This document shows, piece by piece, positions 18,301 to 28,001 of a stretch of DNA of 64,000 nucleotides. Position 1 is the first letter of the stretch; each line of letters starts with the position of its first letter. The notes beneath the pieces are model-generated. The model saw only the letters and a list, made by a program, of their open reading frames with translations. It made no database searches and was not told the DNA's origin. The position numbers were made by a program, and so were the translations under genes. The stretch comes from Brevibacterium sp. (GTDB lineage: Bacteria > Actinomycetota > Actinomycetes > Actinomycetales > Brevibacteriaceae): NCBI RefSeq assembly GCF_031179145.1, contig NZ_JAPSIB010000017.1, forward strand, positions 21,572 through 85,571, in the 5' to 3' direction.

Positions 18301-18375
18301 CTGATCTGCCTGCTGGTCGCGATCCCGTTCGGGTCCCGCACCCACCCACGTGCGTCCCAGGAGGCGAAGCCATGA
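15343..18375 (+). CDS. Large membrane glycosyltransferase (family 2 N-terminal domain plus multi-TM region)
   Basis: GT2-like AVTVVVTTGDASSRAELETALRQ...FLTHDCRPAPGCLDELLDAIG; about 12 hydrophobic segments; 4-bp overlap with whiB2 stop. Confidence 0.78.
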   Translation: MSPAVTVVVTTGDASSRAELETALRQTHPGIPIVDLGGLAVSEALSLPAVAKSSHLWFLTHDCRPAPGCLDELLDAIGATESIAAVGPKIMHDGRIVSAGVTTTSAGARFNPVGTGEIDQGQRDSDIDTLALDMPGMLIATADLERIGAPSRILGPPHRGIEYSRRLRDLGRRVVVAPAARLEISADHAVRLGSSAHPPVSKAQIRAEQRYRLSLAHPSLPALICLLVLSGLKDAVLGLLANDVRTASWHLSALLGLGADARATAKVRRANVRRSRIAKRGGSAHLAALFANPDELAVARRSMHAAEETRRDHERHGTATPDEADLHQIGDTEEEIDSFSRLEVSGGPGLFRQPLTYLIVLAAAMSGFLSHRLFGPGHLTGGALGSTDVTLRDLFARLLDPTDDVSTGILAPADPYHAVLTMLSLPFLGDVDLMARTLILLGPILAVIAAYACARIVVKRKWVRALAALLWIAAPVFTTAIPAGRLGVILAWITAPLVVLALRRSLRSGSVAAAATAGLLLFVVIAGIPLMLVVGLVLTAYLLATGRGLRHLWLLVPTVALAWPWLLGLFREPGALLVMPGQTLAPPAPPTYLLALSYPSPVDMTWASTLLRGLGIHGVGAEALALWVPLLLVPMLVLAFLTLIEARLKLRKLMWAVGLYLSGLLLATVQILLPAQVGPFQLIGSYPAAGLTLLSLGAVMLLALGAERTTAKSTSRRRIPMRSLAGLVAVAALGMIVLGIGSSTSSPDVVHAQESARIPALAADRAASEARARTLTLSEVDGQVLASLISTADGTVVGTSTIHAAEALGGWPWERRPLPIPADQVLIAQSAASLSADDAVDVRSLLSRLGVDFVLVDPQSARLANSVAATSGLLRVGPTEAGTLWQVDAPTSGRYLIREADGSLTTANVSGDTVQVPAGTDGRSLVVSTPADDLSASLDGVELPRPDTAGADWAAAFSLPPSGGTVTLSSSSPLYAPGVVAGLGLGLICLLVAIPFGSRTHPRASQEAKP

Positions 18376-19829
18376 GACATCTGCGCAGCATTGTGACCTT
18401 CGCGGCCATCGCAGTTCCCGGGGTGCTCGTCGCCACGACCTCGTTCCTGACCCCGCCGATCCCGGGCACCCTCGATCGCAGTCCCGAGCAGGTGCGGATG
18501 CCCACCGCCGACACCCGCGTGATCTGCCCCGGCCCCCTGCTCGTCGACGATGCCGCCGAGGGCACCGACGCCGAGTTCGTCGACGACTCCAACGTCAGCA
18601 CCAGAGTCGTCTCCTCCTCGGCGCCGGTCTCGGCCACGGACGGGTCGGTGTCGGCGGCCCGTCTGCAGGTCGCCGACCTCGGCGGAGCGGCAGACTTCGA
18701 CAACCCCGTCTCCTCCGGCTTCGTCTCCGGCGACGATCCGATCTCCGCGACCAAGCTCATCACCGGCTTCGCCCGCCCCGGCGCTCCCGCCCTGACCACC
18801 GGGATGCAGACGATCGAGGGCACCTCCGGCGACCTCACCGGTCTTGCCACCCTCACCTGCGCCGCACCCGCGTCCAACTTCCGCATCCTCGCCGGCTCCG
18901 GGGCACCGGGATCGAACTCCCAACTGCTGCTGAGCAATCCCGGCGACGCTCCCGTGCAGGCGGAGGTCTCCCTGCTGACCCCCACCGGCTCCCGCGGCGA
19001 GCCGACGGACCTGAGCATCAAGGCCGGCGACCAGCGGGCCGTGCGGCTGGCCGGACTGGCGGGCGGAGCCGACGCTCTGGCCGTCGAGGTCAACGCCACC
19101 GGCGGTGTCCTCTCCGGCTCCGTGCAGGAGACGCTGCTGGACGGGCTGACCCCCAAGGGCATCGATCTCGCCGCGGCCGGAGCCTCGGCCGACGCCCAGC
19201 AGGTCCTCACCGGCCTGGATGGCAAGGGCGTGCGCGTGCGGGTCGCCAACCCGGGAGCCGACATCGCCGAGGTGAGCCTCAAGGCCTACGGACCCGACGG
19301 ACAGATCGATCTCCGGCGGTCGTCGATGACGATCGCCCCGCGCGGCGTCGCCGAGGCTGACCTCGGCGATCTGCAGGCGACGAGCGTCGTCATCGATGCG
19401 AACCAGCCGGTGCAGGCCGGCGGATTCATCGCCTCCGAACATGGCGGCGGCGCCGGGGACTTCGGCAGCGTCAGCGCCACCGAGCGCCTGGCCGACACCC
19501 AGGTGATGGCGCTGCCGCGGACCGGGACCAGCAAGCTCTTCATCTCACCCGGTCAGGGGCAGGTGCAGGTGCGCGGAATGCTCGACGACGGAACGCTCAC
19601 CGACCCCCGCCAGATCGAGCTCAACCCCACCGGCACCAGCGTCTTCTCTCCTGCGGAGCTGAGCTCGCAGGCGGTGCGGTCGGTGATCATCAACGGGGAG
19701 CATGCCTCGGGCAGCCAGTCGGACGGGGTGCATGCGAGCCTGGTCACCACCACCGATGCCGGGATCTCCGCCGTCGCGCCGGCACCGGCCCCGGCAGGAG
19801 TCGCTTACCGCGACATCCGCCTGCAGTGA
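18372..19829 (+). CDS. DUF5719 family exported protein
   Basis: N-terminal signal/TM, VICPGPLL, LLLSNPGDAPVQAEVSLLTPTG; synteny downstream of the GT. Confidence 0.7.
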   Translation: MRHLRSIVTFAAIAVPGVLVATTSFLTPPIPGTLDRSPEQVRMPTADTRVICPGPLLVDDAAEGTDAEFVDDSNVSTRVVSSSAPVSATDGSVSAARLQVADLGGAADFDNPVSSGFVSGDDPISATKLITGFARPGAPALTTGMQTIEGTSGDLTGLATLTCAAPASNFRILAGSGAPGSNSQLLLSNPGDAPVQAEVSLLTPTGSRGEPTDLSIKAGDQRAVRLAGLAGGADALAVEVNATGGVLSGSVQETLLDGLTPKGIDLAAAGASADAQQVLTGLDGKGVRVRVANPGADIAEVSLKAYGPDGQIDLRRSSMTIAPRGVAEADLGDLQATSVVIDANQPVQAGGFIASEHGGGAGDFGSVSATERLADTQVMALPRTGTSKLFISPGQGQVQVRGMLDDGTLTDPRQIELNPTGTSVFSPAELSSQAVRSVIINGEHASGSQSDGVHASLVTTTDAGISAVAPAPAPAGVAYRDIRLQ

Positions 19830-19872
19830 CCAGCGAACACCACCTGTGAAATGAGCCAGGGAACCGCTCCGT

Positions 19873-20235
19873 CTACGAGCCGCGGAGGATGTCGACCTGG
19901 TCGACGATCACCTCGGCGATCAGGGACTGCCGCTGCGCACTGGTGCTGTGGTGTTCGATGACCCGGCGATAGAGCACGATATGGGTCCGGCGGTCGCCGT
20001 TGGCCGGGAACACGCGTCCGAAGCTCGGCTCTGTCGAGTTCACCGGCGGGATCATGTCGATCGCGAGCACCACGTCGGCGAGGAGTTCGGGCTCCAGTGA
20101 CTTCAGTCGCGCGAACTCCGCTGTGGCCGTCCGGGCGAAGCTGTCGGCGCGATCGAGGCGGGCGGGAACGTCGGCGCGGAACAGCGGGGAGCGCAGTCCG
20201 CGACCGTGCCGATCGCGATGCCGTCTGGTGGTCAT
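19873..20235 (-). CDS. PF06262 metallopeptidase-family protein (Rv3259-like, no HEXXH)
   Basis: RRHRDRHGRGLRSPLF...IDMIPPVNSTEPSFGRVFPANGDRRTHIVLYRRVIEHH...EVIVDQVDILRG; syntenic with DUF3499. Confidence 0.7.
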   Translation of the reverse strand: MTTRRHRDRHGRGLRSPLFRADVPARLDRADSFARTATAEFARLKSLEPELLADVVLAIDMIPPVNSTEPSFGRVFPANGDRRTHIVLYRRVIEHHSTSAQRQSLIAEVIVDQVDILRGS

Positions 20236-20309
20236 GGGAGAACATTCTACTGGCCGACCCGGCCGGGGCTGCCCGGCATCGCCGGAGCCACAGGGTAGAG
20301 TGTGGGACT

Positions 20310-20687
20310 GTGTCCGCTGTGAGAATTTGTTCGAAAGTCAGCTGCTCCCGCAGCGCCGCCGCCACCATGACCTACGTCCATGCCGACGCCTGCGTCGTGG
20401 TCGGGCCCCTGTCGCGCCGTGCGGAACCGGGAGCCCATGATCTGTGCCTCGACCACGCCGCGAAGCTCACCCCGCCGGTGGGCTGGGAGCTCATCCGCAT
20501 CGACGGCGGCCAGACCCCTCCCGAACGCACACACGACGACCTGCTCGCCATCGCCGACGCGGTCCGCGAAGCCGCCGGACGCCCCACCGACAACCGCCCC
20601 GGACGCCCCACCGACATCCGCGCCGAGGAGGCACCGGGAGGACGCAGGCACGGGCACCTGCGCATCATCGGCGAAGGCCGCCGATGA
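20310..20687 (+). CDS. DUF3499 family protein (GTG start at 20310 or 20319)
   Basis: [30 protein letters not shown]...[21 protein letters not shown]. Confidence 0.8.
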   Translation: MSAVRICSKVSCSRSAAATMTYVHADACVVVGPLSRRAEPGAHDLCLDHAAKLTPPVGWELIRIDGGQTPPERTHDDLLAIADAVREAAGRPTDNRPGRPTDIRAEEAPGGRRHGHLRIIGEGRR

Positions 20688-23638
20688 CCGACGGTGACTC
20701 CCGGGCCCAACGCGTCCGCGCGCTCGAGTCTGCCTTCGGCGCCTACGACGTCCGCGGCCGGATCCCCGACCAACTCGATGACGACATCGTGTTCGCGATC
20801 GGCTGGGGCACAGCCCGGACCATGCGCGAGACCCATGGCACCACCGAGGTGGTCATCGGTCACGACATGCGACCGAGCTCTGCCGGATTCGCCCAGGCGC
20901 TGGCCGCCGGAGTCGCGGCGGCGGGGTCCCGGCCCGTGCTCCTGGGGCTGTGCTCGACCGACCAGCTCTACTTCGCCTCGGGGATCTTCGACCTGCCCGG
21001 CGCGATGATCACCGCCAGCCACAACCCCGCCGACTACAACGGGATCAAGATCTGCTCGCCGCGGGCCGGAGGCGTCAGCCGGGACTCCGGCCTGGGACGG
21101 ATCAAGGAGCACGCCGGAGAGGCCCCGCACCCCGAAGCTGACAATTCCTCGGAGTCGGCACCGGTCGCTGCGGCCGGCGTCGCGATCGATGAGGACGCCG
21201 CCGCCGAGATGTGCCGCCGCTACGTCGCCCGTCTCCGTGAGCTCACCCGCGTCGAGGAGGTCCGGGACCTGACAGTGGTCGTCGACTGCGGCAACGGGAT
21301 GGCGGGCAAGCTCGTCGGCGAGGTGTTCGGCTCCGACGCCGGCTGCGCACCGGTTCCGTTCACGGTCATCGGCCTCTACACGGAGCTCGACGGCACCTTC
21401 CCCAACCACGAGGCCAACCCGCTCAAACCGGAGAACCTCCTCGACGTCCAGCGGGCCGTTGTCGAACACGGCGCCGACCTCGGACTGGCCTTCGACGGCG
21501 ACGCCGATCGCTGCTTCTTCATCGACGAACGGGGACACACCCTGTCCGCCTCGGCGGTGGGCGCCCTCGTCGCCTCGCGCGAGATCGCCCGCGCCCGCGC
21601 CGCCGGGGACCGCGAACCCGTCGTCATCCACAACCACATCACCTCCCGCAGTGTGCCGGAGACGATCGCCGCAGCCGGTGGTCGGGCCGTGCGCTCGAAG
21701 GTCGGGCATTCGGGGATCAAGAGCCTGATGCGACAGGAGCGGGCGGTGTTCGCCTGCGAGCATTCCGCGCACTTCTACTTCGAGGAGTTCTTCGGCGCCG
21801 ACTCCGGGATGCTCGCCGCCTGCCACCTCATCGCCGCCCTCGCCGGCCGCGCCGCGGACGGCACCCTCGCCTCGCAGCTCGTCGCCGAATACGACACCTA
21901 CCTCCAGTCCGGAGAGATCAACTTCTCCGTCGACGATCCCACCGCGGTGCTCACCGATTTCGCCGCGTCCGCTGCGGACTTCCCCGACTGCACCGTCGAA
22001 CACATCGACGGCGTCAGCCTCCAAGGGGAGGACTGGTGGGTCAACCTGCGCGAATCGAACACCGAGCCCCTCGTCAGGCTCAATGTCGAGGCCGCCGACG
22101 CCGACCGGCTGGCCGCACTCACCGCCCAAGTCAGCGACTTCGTCACCCATCACCCATCACCATCCGCAGGAGGCACTGTGCTCGAATCCACCGACTTCAA
22201 GGTCGCCGACCTCAGCCTCGCCGAGGCCGGACGCCACCAGATCCGCCTGGCCGAACGCGAGATGCCCGGACTCATGGCCCTGCGTGAGGAGTACGCCGGC
22301 ACCAGCCCGCTGGCCGGCGCCCGCATCGCCGGTTCCCTGCACATGACGGTGCAGACCGCGGTCCTCATCGAAACCCTCGTCGTCCTCGGCGCCGAGGTGC
22401 GCTGGGCCAGCTGCAACATCTTCTCGACCCAGGACGAAGCCGCTGCGGCCGTGGTCGTCGGCTCGGGCACCCCCGAGTCGCCGTCCGGTGTTCCGGTCTT
22501 CGCTTGGAAGGGCGAGACCCTCGAAGAGTACTGGTGGGCCGCCGACAAGATCTTCGACTTCGCGGACGGGCCCAACCTCATCCTCGACGACGGTGGTGAC
22601 GCCACGATGTACGTCCTCGAAGGGGCCAAGGCCGAAGCCGCCGGGGGAGCCCCGGTCGCAGGAGAGGACGCTCCCGCCGAATACCAGGTCTTCCTGGCCC
22701 AGCTGAAGACCTCGCTGGAGGCCCGGCCCGGCCGGTTCGCGAAGCTGGCCGCCGGGATCAAGGGCGTCAGCGAGGAGACCACGACCGGCGTCAACCGCCT
22801 CTACCGCCTGGCGCGGGAGAACAACCTCCCGTTCCCCGCGATCAACGTCAACGACTCCGTGACGAAGTCGAAGTTCGACAACCGCTACGGCATCCGCCAC
22901 TCCCTGCCGGACGGTCTCAACCGCGCCACCGACGTCCTCATCGGCGGCAAGATCGCCGTCGTCGTCGGCTACGGCGATGTCGGCAAAGGTGCCGCCGAGG
23001 CGCTGCGCGGCCAGGGCGCACGCGTCATCGTCACTGAGATCGACCCCATCTGCGCGCTGCAGGCGACGATGGACGGCTACCAGGTCGACCTCCTCGACGA
23101 TGTCGCCACCCAGGCCGACATCGTCATCACGACCACCGGCAACACCCGGGTGGTCGGCGTCGACGTGCTGCAGAAGCTCAAACCAGGAGCCATCGTGGGC
23201 AACGTCGGCCACTTCGACGACGAGATCGACCTGGCCGGGTTGGAGAAGCTCGAAGGCGTGTCGAAGGTCGAAATCAAACCCCAGGTCCACGAATGGACCG
23301 TGCCGGTTCCGGCCGAACTCGGACTCGAGCGGGAGACCACGGACATCCTCGTGCTCTCCGAGGGGCGGCTGCTCAACCTCGGCAATGCCACCGGACATCC
23401 CTCGTTCGTCATGAGCGCCTCGTTCTCCAACCAGGTGCTCGCGCAGATCGAGCTGTGGCAACGCCACGAACTCTACGACAACATCGTGCACCGGCTGGCG
23501 AAAGAGCTCGACGAGAAAGTCGCGAGGCTCCACCTTCCGGCCCTCGGGGCCCGGCTGACCGAGCTGAGCAAGGAGCAGGCCGAGTACATCGGCGTCGACG
23601 TGGCCGGACCGTACAAGCCCGAGCACTACCGGTACTGA
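20684..23638 (+). CDS. Phosphomannomutase/phosphoglucomutase fused in frame to S-adenosylhomocysteinase
   Basis: Uninterrupted frame: [53 protein letters not shown] directly into [39 protein letters not shown]...(SAHase)...EHYRY; start ATG overlaps DUF3499 stop (ATGA). Confidence 0.85.
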   Translation: MTDGDSRAQRVRALESAFGAYDVRGRIPDQLDDDIVFAIGWGTARTMRETHGTTEVVIGHDMRPSSAGFAQALAAGVAAAGSRPVLLGLCSTDQLYFASGIFDLPGAMITASHNPADYNGIKICSPRAGGVSRDSGLGRIKEHAGEAPHPEADNSSESAPVAAAGVAIDEDAAAEMCRRYVARLRELTRVEEVRDLTVVVDCGNGMAGKLVGEVFGSDAGCAPVPFTVIGLYTELDGTFPNHEANPLKPENLLDVQRAVVEHGADLGLAFDGDADRCFFIDERGHTLSASAVGALVASREIARARAAGDREPVVIHNHITSRSVPETIAAAGGRAVRSKVGHSGIKSLMRQERAVFACEHSAHFYFEEFFGADSGMLAACHLIAALAGRAADGTLASQLVAEYDTYLQSGEINFSVDDPTAVLTDFAASAADFPDCTVEHIDGVSLQGEDWWVNLRESNTEPLVRLNVEAADADRLAALTAQVSDFVTHHPSPSAGGTVLESTDFKVADLSLAEAGRHQIRLAEREMPGLMALREEYAGTSPLAGARIAGSLHMTVQTAVLIETLVVLGAEVRWASCNIFSTQDEAAAAVVVGSGTPESPSGVPVFAWKGETLEEYWWAADKIFDFADGPNLILDDGGDATMYVLEGAKAEAAGGAPVAGEDAPAEYQVFLAQLKTSLEARPGRFAKLAAGIKGVSEETTTGVNRLYRLARENNLPFPAINVNDSVTKSKFDNRYGIRHSLPDGLNRATDVLIGGKIAVVVGYGDVGKGAAEALRGQGARVIVTEIDPICALQATMDGYQVDLLDDVATQADIVITTTGNTRVVGVDVLQKLKPGAIVGNVGHFDDEIDLAGLEKLEGVSKVEIKPQVHEWTVPVPAELGLERETTDILVLSEGRLLNLGNATGHPSFVMSASFSNQVLAQIELWQRHELYDNIVHRLAKELDEKVARLHLPALGARLTELSKEQAEYIGVDVAGPYKPEHYRY
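22178..23638 (+). CDS. ahcY: S-adenosyl-L-homocysteine hydrolase (adenosylhomocysteinase), internal GTG start with AGGAGG at 22168-22173
   Basis: Canonical SAHase N-terminus [16 protein letters not shown] begins two codons after GTG; NAD site [12 protein letters not shown]-terminal YKPEHYRY. Confidence 0.9.
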   Translation: MLESTDFKVADLSLAEAGRHQIRLAEREMPGLMALREEYAGTSPLAGARIAGSLHMTVQTAVLIETLVVLGAEVRWASCNIFSTQDEAAAAVVVGSGTPESPSGVPVFAWKGETLEEYWWAADKIFDFADGPNLILDDGGDATMYVLEGAKAEAAGGAPVAGEDAPAEYQVFLAQLKTSLEARPGRFAKLAAGIKGVSEETTTGVNRLYRLARENNLPFPAINVNDSVTKSKFDNRYGIRHSLPDGLNRATDVLIGGKIAVVVGYGDVGKGAAEALRGQGARVIVTEIDPICALQATMDGYQVDLLDDVATQADIVITTTGNTRVVGVDVLQKLKPGAIVGNVGHFDDEIDLAGLEKLEGVSKVEIKPQVHEWTVPVPAELGLERETTDILVLSEGRLLNLGNATGHPSFVMSASFSNQVLAQIELWQRHELYDNIVHRLAKELDEKVARLHLPALGARLTELSKEQAEYIGVDVAGPYKPEHYRY

Positions 23639-23692
23639 GCGGCCTTTCGACCGGCGCCGTCTGCGGGCGCCGGCGCAGCGCCGACTCCGCCC

Positions 23693-23715
23693 AGGGCCGG
23701 CCTCCGGTCGGCCCT
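23693..23715. terminator. Hairpin between convergent ahcY and RDD gene
   Basis: agggccggcc-tcc-ggtcggccct (10-bp arms, one G-T pair). Confidence 0.5.
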
Positions 23716-23717
23716 GC

Positions 23718-24545
23718 CTACCGGCGTCGGCGCAGTCGCAGCCCGTGCGGCAGCGCATCGACGCCCGTCCGGAAGTCCTCGGCGGCCCGGTTCCGACGCG
23801 TCTCCTTGGCCTGCTCGGCAGCGCGTCGCTGGTGGACGACGGCGGAGAGGAACTGCTCCGGCAGGGTGCCCTCCGGCGGCGCGGGGGCGACATAGGGATT
23901 GAGTTCGGTGGCCAGTTCGATCGAGCGCTGCCAGCGAGACTCCCGGGTCATGCCCTCAGCCATGCCGAGGAACGCGACGATGCGCCGGTGCAGACCCGGC
24001 GGCATCGCCGTGATGTCGGCGACGCCGAGCCACTCGTGCAGGTGCTCGGCCACGTGGGTGCCGACCAGTGGAGGCGCGGCGCTGCGTTCGCTGACGGCGA
24101 GGGTGCCGGCCATGTAGTCGCCGAGGCGCTTCGACTGCGACGACAGGAGCCCGGACAGTGCGGCGACGCCGCCGCCGGTGGAGAGGATCTCGAACGGCCA
24201 GAGCAGAGCCCGGATGAACGAGTGACGGAGCCGGACGGCGCCCCCGTCGTCGCGGACGACACGGAGCCCGAGGATCAGCTTGCCGGGTGAGCGGCCGTGG
24301 GTGAGGACCTCGAGGACGAGCGGCAGTCCCACGAACACTGCCAGACCGAGCACGAGCATGACCGACGTCAGCAGGAGGGCGTTGAGCATGAGGATCTCCA
24401 CCAGCAGCCAGAACGCGGCGATGAGCAGGCCGATGTTGACGATCGAATAGACGACGTAGTCGATGAGACAGCTCAGCGCGCGAGCAGCCAACGCAGCCGG
24501 CTGGACACTCAGTTCGACAGCCTCTCCTGTCACCACGGTACTCAC
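23718..24545 (-). CDS. RDD family membrane protein
   Basis: AALAARALSCLIDYVVYS...GRSPGKLILGLRVVRDDGG; GTG start at 24545. Confidence 0.85.
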   Translation of the reverse strand: MSTVVTGEAVELSVQPAALAARALSCLIDYVVYSIVNIGLLIAAFWLLVEILMLNALLLTSVMLVLGLAVFVGLPLVLEVLTHGRSPGKLILGLRVVRDDGGAVRLRHSFIRALLWPFEILSTGGGVAALSGLLSSQSKRLGDYMAGTLAVSERSAAPPLVGTHVAEHLHEWLGVADITAMPPGLHRRIVAFLGMAEGMTRESRWQRSIELATELNPYVAPAPPEGTLPEQFLSAVVHQRRAAEQAKETRRNRAAEDFRTGVDALPHGLRLRRRR

Positions 24546-24581
24546 GTGTCCATCCTGACACAGTGCGGATAGGGTTGGAGC

Positions 24582-25580
24582 ATGGACCCGAACCTGCTGG
24601 CCGAACTCCACGGCGAGAAATGGCGTGAGCTGTCCACCCTGGCCAAGAGGAACACGCTGGACCCCGAGCAGACGGGGCGCTTCCTCACCCTCTACCAAGA
24701 TGCCTCACGGGACCTGTCGCGGATCATGACGGTGGCACCGGACTCGCTGGAGGCCGCCCGACTCTCGGCGATCGTCCACCGGTCACGTGTTCAACTGTCC
24801 GGGGTCTCCGCCGGCGGCCTCTCTGGGCTGTCGCGCTTCTTCGTCGTGTCCCTGCCGCTGTCGATCTACCGGCTGAGGTACGACTTCCTCGTCGTGGCGC
24901 TCCTCTTCCTCGCGGTGGCGACTGCCGCCGGGGTGTGGGCAGGCAGCCACCCGGAGGTGCTGAGCACGTTCGGCGACCACGCGGAGCGCAGGCAGTTCGC
25001 CGAACACGACTTCGTCAACTATTACAAGGAGAACCCGAACGGGTTCTTCGCGGTCGGGGTATGGACCAACAACGCGTGGATCGCCGTGCAGTTCGTGCTC
25101 CTCGGCGTCACCGGCGTCTACGTCGTCCTCGGACTCTTCGTCAACGCCGTCAACGTCGGCTTCTCGGGGGCGATGATGTTCGAGTTCGACCGCGGCGCCG
25201 ACTTCTTCCTCTACATCCTCCCGCACGGGGTCCCGGAGATCAGCTGCATCATCCTCGCCGCTGCCGCAGGTCTGCGCCTGTTCTTCGCCTGGGTGATCCC
25301 GGGCCCGACACTGCGTCGGACCCAGCTCGCCGCGGAGGCGCGCTCACTGCTGGTCGTCGCCGGCGGTCTGGTCCTCCTGCTGCTCGGCTCGGGACTCATC
25401 GAAGGGTTCGTCACCCCGAATCCGCTGCCGCCGGTGGTCAAGATCGTCATCGGCATCGCCTATACGGCTGCCGTCGTCGTCTACGCGGGCACCCTGGGAC
25501 GGCGAGCACACCGAGCGGGGCTGAGTGCCGACCTCGACGACCATGAGGCCGGCCACCAGGTGCTCGCCACCGACCGCTGA
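24582..25580 (+). CDS. Stage II sporulation protein M (SpoIIM) family membrane protein
   Basis: EKWRELSTLAKR...FVNYYKENPNGFFAVGVWTNNAWIAVQFVLLGVTGVYVV...ILPHGVPEISCIILAAAAGLRL. Confidence 0.85.
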   Translation: MDPNLLAELHGEKWRELSTLAKRNTLDPEQTGRFLTLYQDASRDLSRIMTVAPDSLEAARLSAIVHRSRVQLSGVSAGGLSGLSRFFVVSLPLSIYRLRYDFLVVALLFLAVATAAGVWAGSHPEVLSTFGDHAERRQFAEHDFVNYYKENPNGFFAVGVWTNNAWIAVQFVLLGVTGVYVVLGLFVNAVNVGFSGAMMFEFDRGADFFLYILPHGVPEISCIILAAAAGLRLFFAWVIPGPTLRRTQLAAEARSLLVVAGGLVLLLLGSGLIEGFVTPNPLPPVVKIVIGIAYTAAVVVYAGTLGRRAHRAGLSADLDDHEAGHQVLATDR

Positions 25581-25668
25581 CACGACTGCCCCCTCAGATC
25601 CGGACCGACTCCTCCGCGGCGTCGGACTGGCTGACCCCGCGGCGCCGGACCGACTCCGACAGCGCCGG

Positions 25669-26955
25669 TCACAGCTTCCCGGTCGCCTTGAGCCGGATGT
25701 AGAGATCGGCGACAGCTCCCGGCAGGGCTTCGGGCAGGGCGGTGACCGACTCGACCGATGACTGCCGCAGACGAGCCTGCAGTGACGCCTCTGCGAGCCG
25801 CTGGGCCTCGGCGGCGGCCGCGGCGTGGACGGCGTCGACGTCGGAGCGGTCCGCGGCCATCGCCTCCAGGTCCGGATCGGTCACCGAGGCGACGACCACT
25901 CGATGACGGGCCAGCAGGCTCGGCAGCACAGGCAGGATCTCGTCGGCGACGGTGCCCTCGTCGAGCGCGGTGAGGAGGACGACCAGGGCGTGCTGGCGGG
26001 AGGTGCGGATCACGGCCGAGGCGATCTGCTCCCAGTCGGCGGAGAGGAGTTCGGGGAACACCGGGGTCAGGGCCACCGACAGCTCGTGGACGGGATCCTT
26101 CACCCGATGGCTCGAGGCCTGGGCCCGCACACGTGCGTCGGCGACGATGACGTCGACCCGGTCCCCGGCCCCGGCGGCCAGGGCGGTCAGCAGCAGCGCC
26201 GACTCGAGAGCGGCGTCGAAGACGGTGCCGGTCCCGCACCTGCGGGCAGAGAGCCGGGAGGAGTCGACGACGATGATGACCCGGCGGTCCCGTTCGGGCC
26301 GCCACGTCCTGACCACGAGGTTCTGGGCGCGGGCGCTGGCCCTCCAGTCGATGGAGCGGACGTCGTCGCCGTCGACGTAGTCGCGCAGCGAATCGAACTC
26401 GGTGCCCATCCCGCGGATCATCACGGCCGAGCGGCCGTCGAGCTCCCGCAGCCGCTAGGTCTTCGAGGGCAGTTCCCGGCGGGAGACGAACGGAGGCAGC
26501 ACCCTGATGACGGCGGGCACGTCGAGGCTCGACTGGCGGGCGATGAGGCCCAGAGCGCTGCGGCTGCGGACGGTGACCTTGTCGGCGGGCAGTGCACCTC
26601 GGCGGACGGGGTCGAGGTCGGTGCGCACCTCAGCGCTCTGACCCGGGGCGAGCACGTGCCGCGAACGGGTCCGGCGGGCTCCCGCGCTCGGTGCCCACGC
26701 GTCCCTGACCTCGAGCCGCAGCCGCCGTGACGAGCCGTTGGCCAGCGTGAGCGTCGAATGGGTGGGGTCGCCGAGGCGGACCATCGGTCCCGGCGTGCGC
26801 TGGACGTCGACGAGCTTCGGCGGGGGAACGAGGAAGAAGTCTCCGACTGCGAGGGCAACGATGGTGCCTGCGACGAGGAGGCCCGTCGGCCACCCGGGCA
26901 CGATCATGACGGGGATGATCCCCACCACCGTGAGGAGGAACAGGCGGGCGGTCAT
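25669..26955 (-). pseudogene. DUF58 domain protein interrupted by in-frame TAG (complement of 26455-26457)
   Basis: N-part MTARLFLLTVV...VIRVLPPFVSRRELPSKT* and C-part RLRELDGRSAVMIRGMGTEFDSLRDYVDGDDVRSIDWRA lie in the same frame, separated only by TAG. Confidence 0.88.
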
Positions 26956-26957
26956 CG

Positions 26958-28001
26958 TCAGCGGGGGACCTCGGTCGTGGCGACGATCGAGGCCAGCACC
27001 CGGTCCACGCTCAGCCCGTCCATCTGGGCCTCCGGGCGCAGGATCACCCGATGGCTCAGTGTCATCGGCACGAGCGCCTTGACGTCGTCGGGGGTGACGT
27101 AGCCGCGTCCGCCCAGCCAGGCATAGGCGCGGGCGGCGGCGAGCACCCGGGTGGCTCCGCGCGGGGAGACGCCCAGGGCCAGGGACGGTGCCTGCCTGGT
27201 TGCGCGCGCCAGATCGACGATGTAGGCGATGACCTCGGGGGCGATGTGGACTCCGGCGATGCGCTGCCGGGCACGGTCGATCATGTCCGCGTCGGCCACG
27301 GCTTCGAGGCCGGCGGCGTCGAGGTGGGAGGCGTCGAAGCCCTGGGCATGGCGATCGAGGATCTCCAGTTCGTGTTCGCGTGCGGGCAGGTCCATCACCA
27401 GGCGGAACAGGAACCGGTCGAGCTGGGCCTCCGGAAGAGGATAGGTCCCCTCGTACTCGACGGGGTTCTGGGTGGCCGCGACCATGAAGGGCTCGGGCAG
27501 TCGGCGGGAGGCTCCGCCGACGGAGACCTGATGCTCTTCCATCGCCTCGAGCAGGGCCGACTGGGTCTTCGGCGGGGTTCGGTTGATCTCGTCGGCGACG
27601 AGGATGTTGGTGAACACCGGTCCGGCCCGGAACTCGAAGTCCGAGACCGAGGCGTCGTAGACGAGGGAGCCGGTGACGTCGCTGGGCATGAGGTCGGGGG
27701 TGAACTGGATGCGGGAGCTGTCCAGGCTCAGCGAGCGGGCGAACGCGCGGACCAGCAGGGTCTTCGCCACACCGGGCACTCCTTCGAGCAGGACATGTCC
27801 GCGGCAGAGCAGGGCGACGAGCAGACCGGTGACGGCCTCGTCCTGTCCCACCACGGCCTTGGCGATCTGCATGCGCACATGTGAGAACGCCTCCCGGAGC
27901 GGATCGTGCGGAGCCGAGCGGGGGGCCGGCGGCGTGGTCCGGGTGGGCGCGGGCAGCTGTGGGGAGTGGGGTCCGGGAGTCTCGGCGGGAACCTGGTTCA
28001 T
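26958..28001 (-). CDS. MoxR-family AAA+ ATPase
   Basis: VVGQDEAVTGLLVALLCRGHVLLEGVPGVAKTLLVRAFA...LVADEINRTPPKTQSALLEAMEEHQVSV. Confidence 0.95.
   Translation of the reverse strand: MNQVPAETPGPHSPQLPAPTRTTPPAPRSAPHDPLREAFSHVRMQIAKAVVGQDEAVTGLLVALLCRGHVLLEGVPGVAKTLLVRAFARSLSLDSSRIQFTPDLMPSDVTGSLVYDASVSDFEFRAGPVFTNILVADEINRTPPKTQSALLEAMEEHQVSVGGASRRLPEPFMVAATQNPVEYEGTYPLPEAQLDRFLFRLVMDLPAREHELEILDRHAQGFDASHLDAAGLEAVADADMIDRARQRIAGVHIAPEVIAYIVDLARATRQAPSLALGVSPRGATRVLAAARAYAWLGGRGYVTPDDVKALVPMTLSHRVILRPEAQMDGLSVDRVLASIVATTEVPR

Noticed and set aside
19873-20235. Metallopeptidase-family protein without an HEXXH motif
   Set aside because: The actinobacterial Rv3259-like subgroup also shows a degenerate site at this syntenic position.
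20444-20683. N-terminal 80-aa extension of the PMM-AhcY ORF in the supplied track
   Set aside because: Overlaps DUF3499 out of frame; the natural start is ATG at 20684 overlapping the DUF3499 stop.
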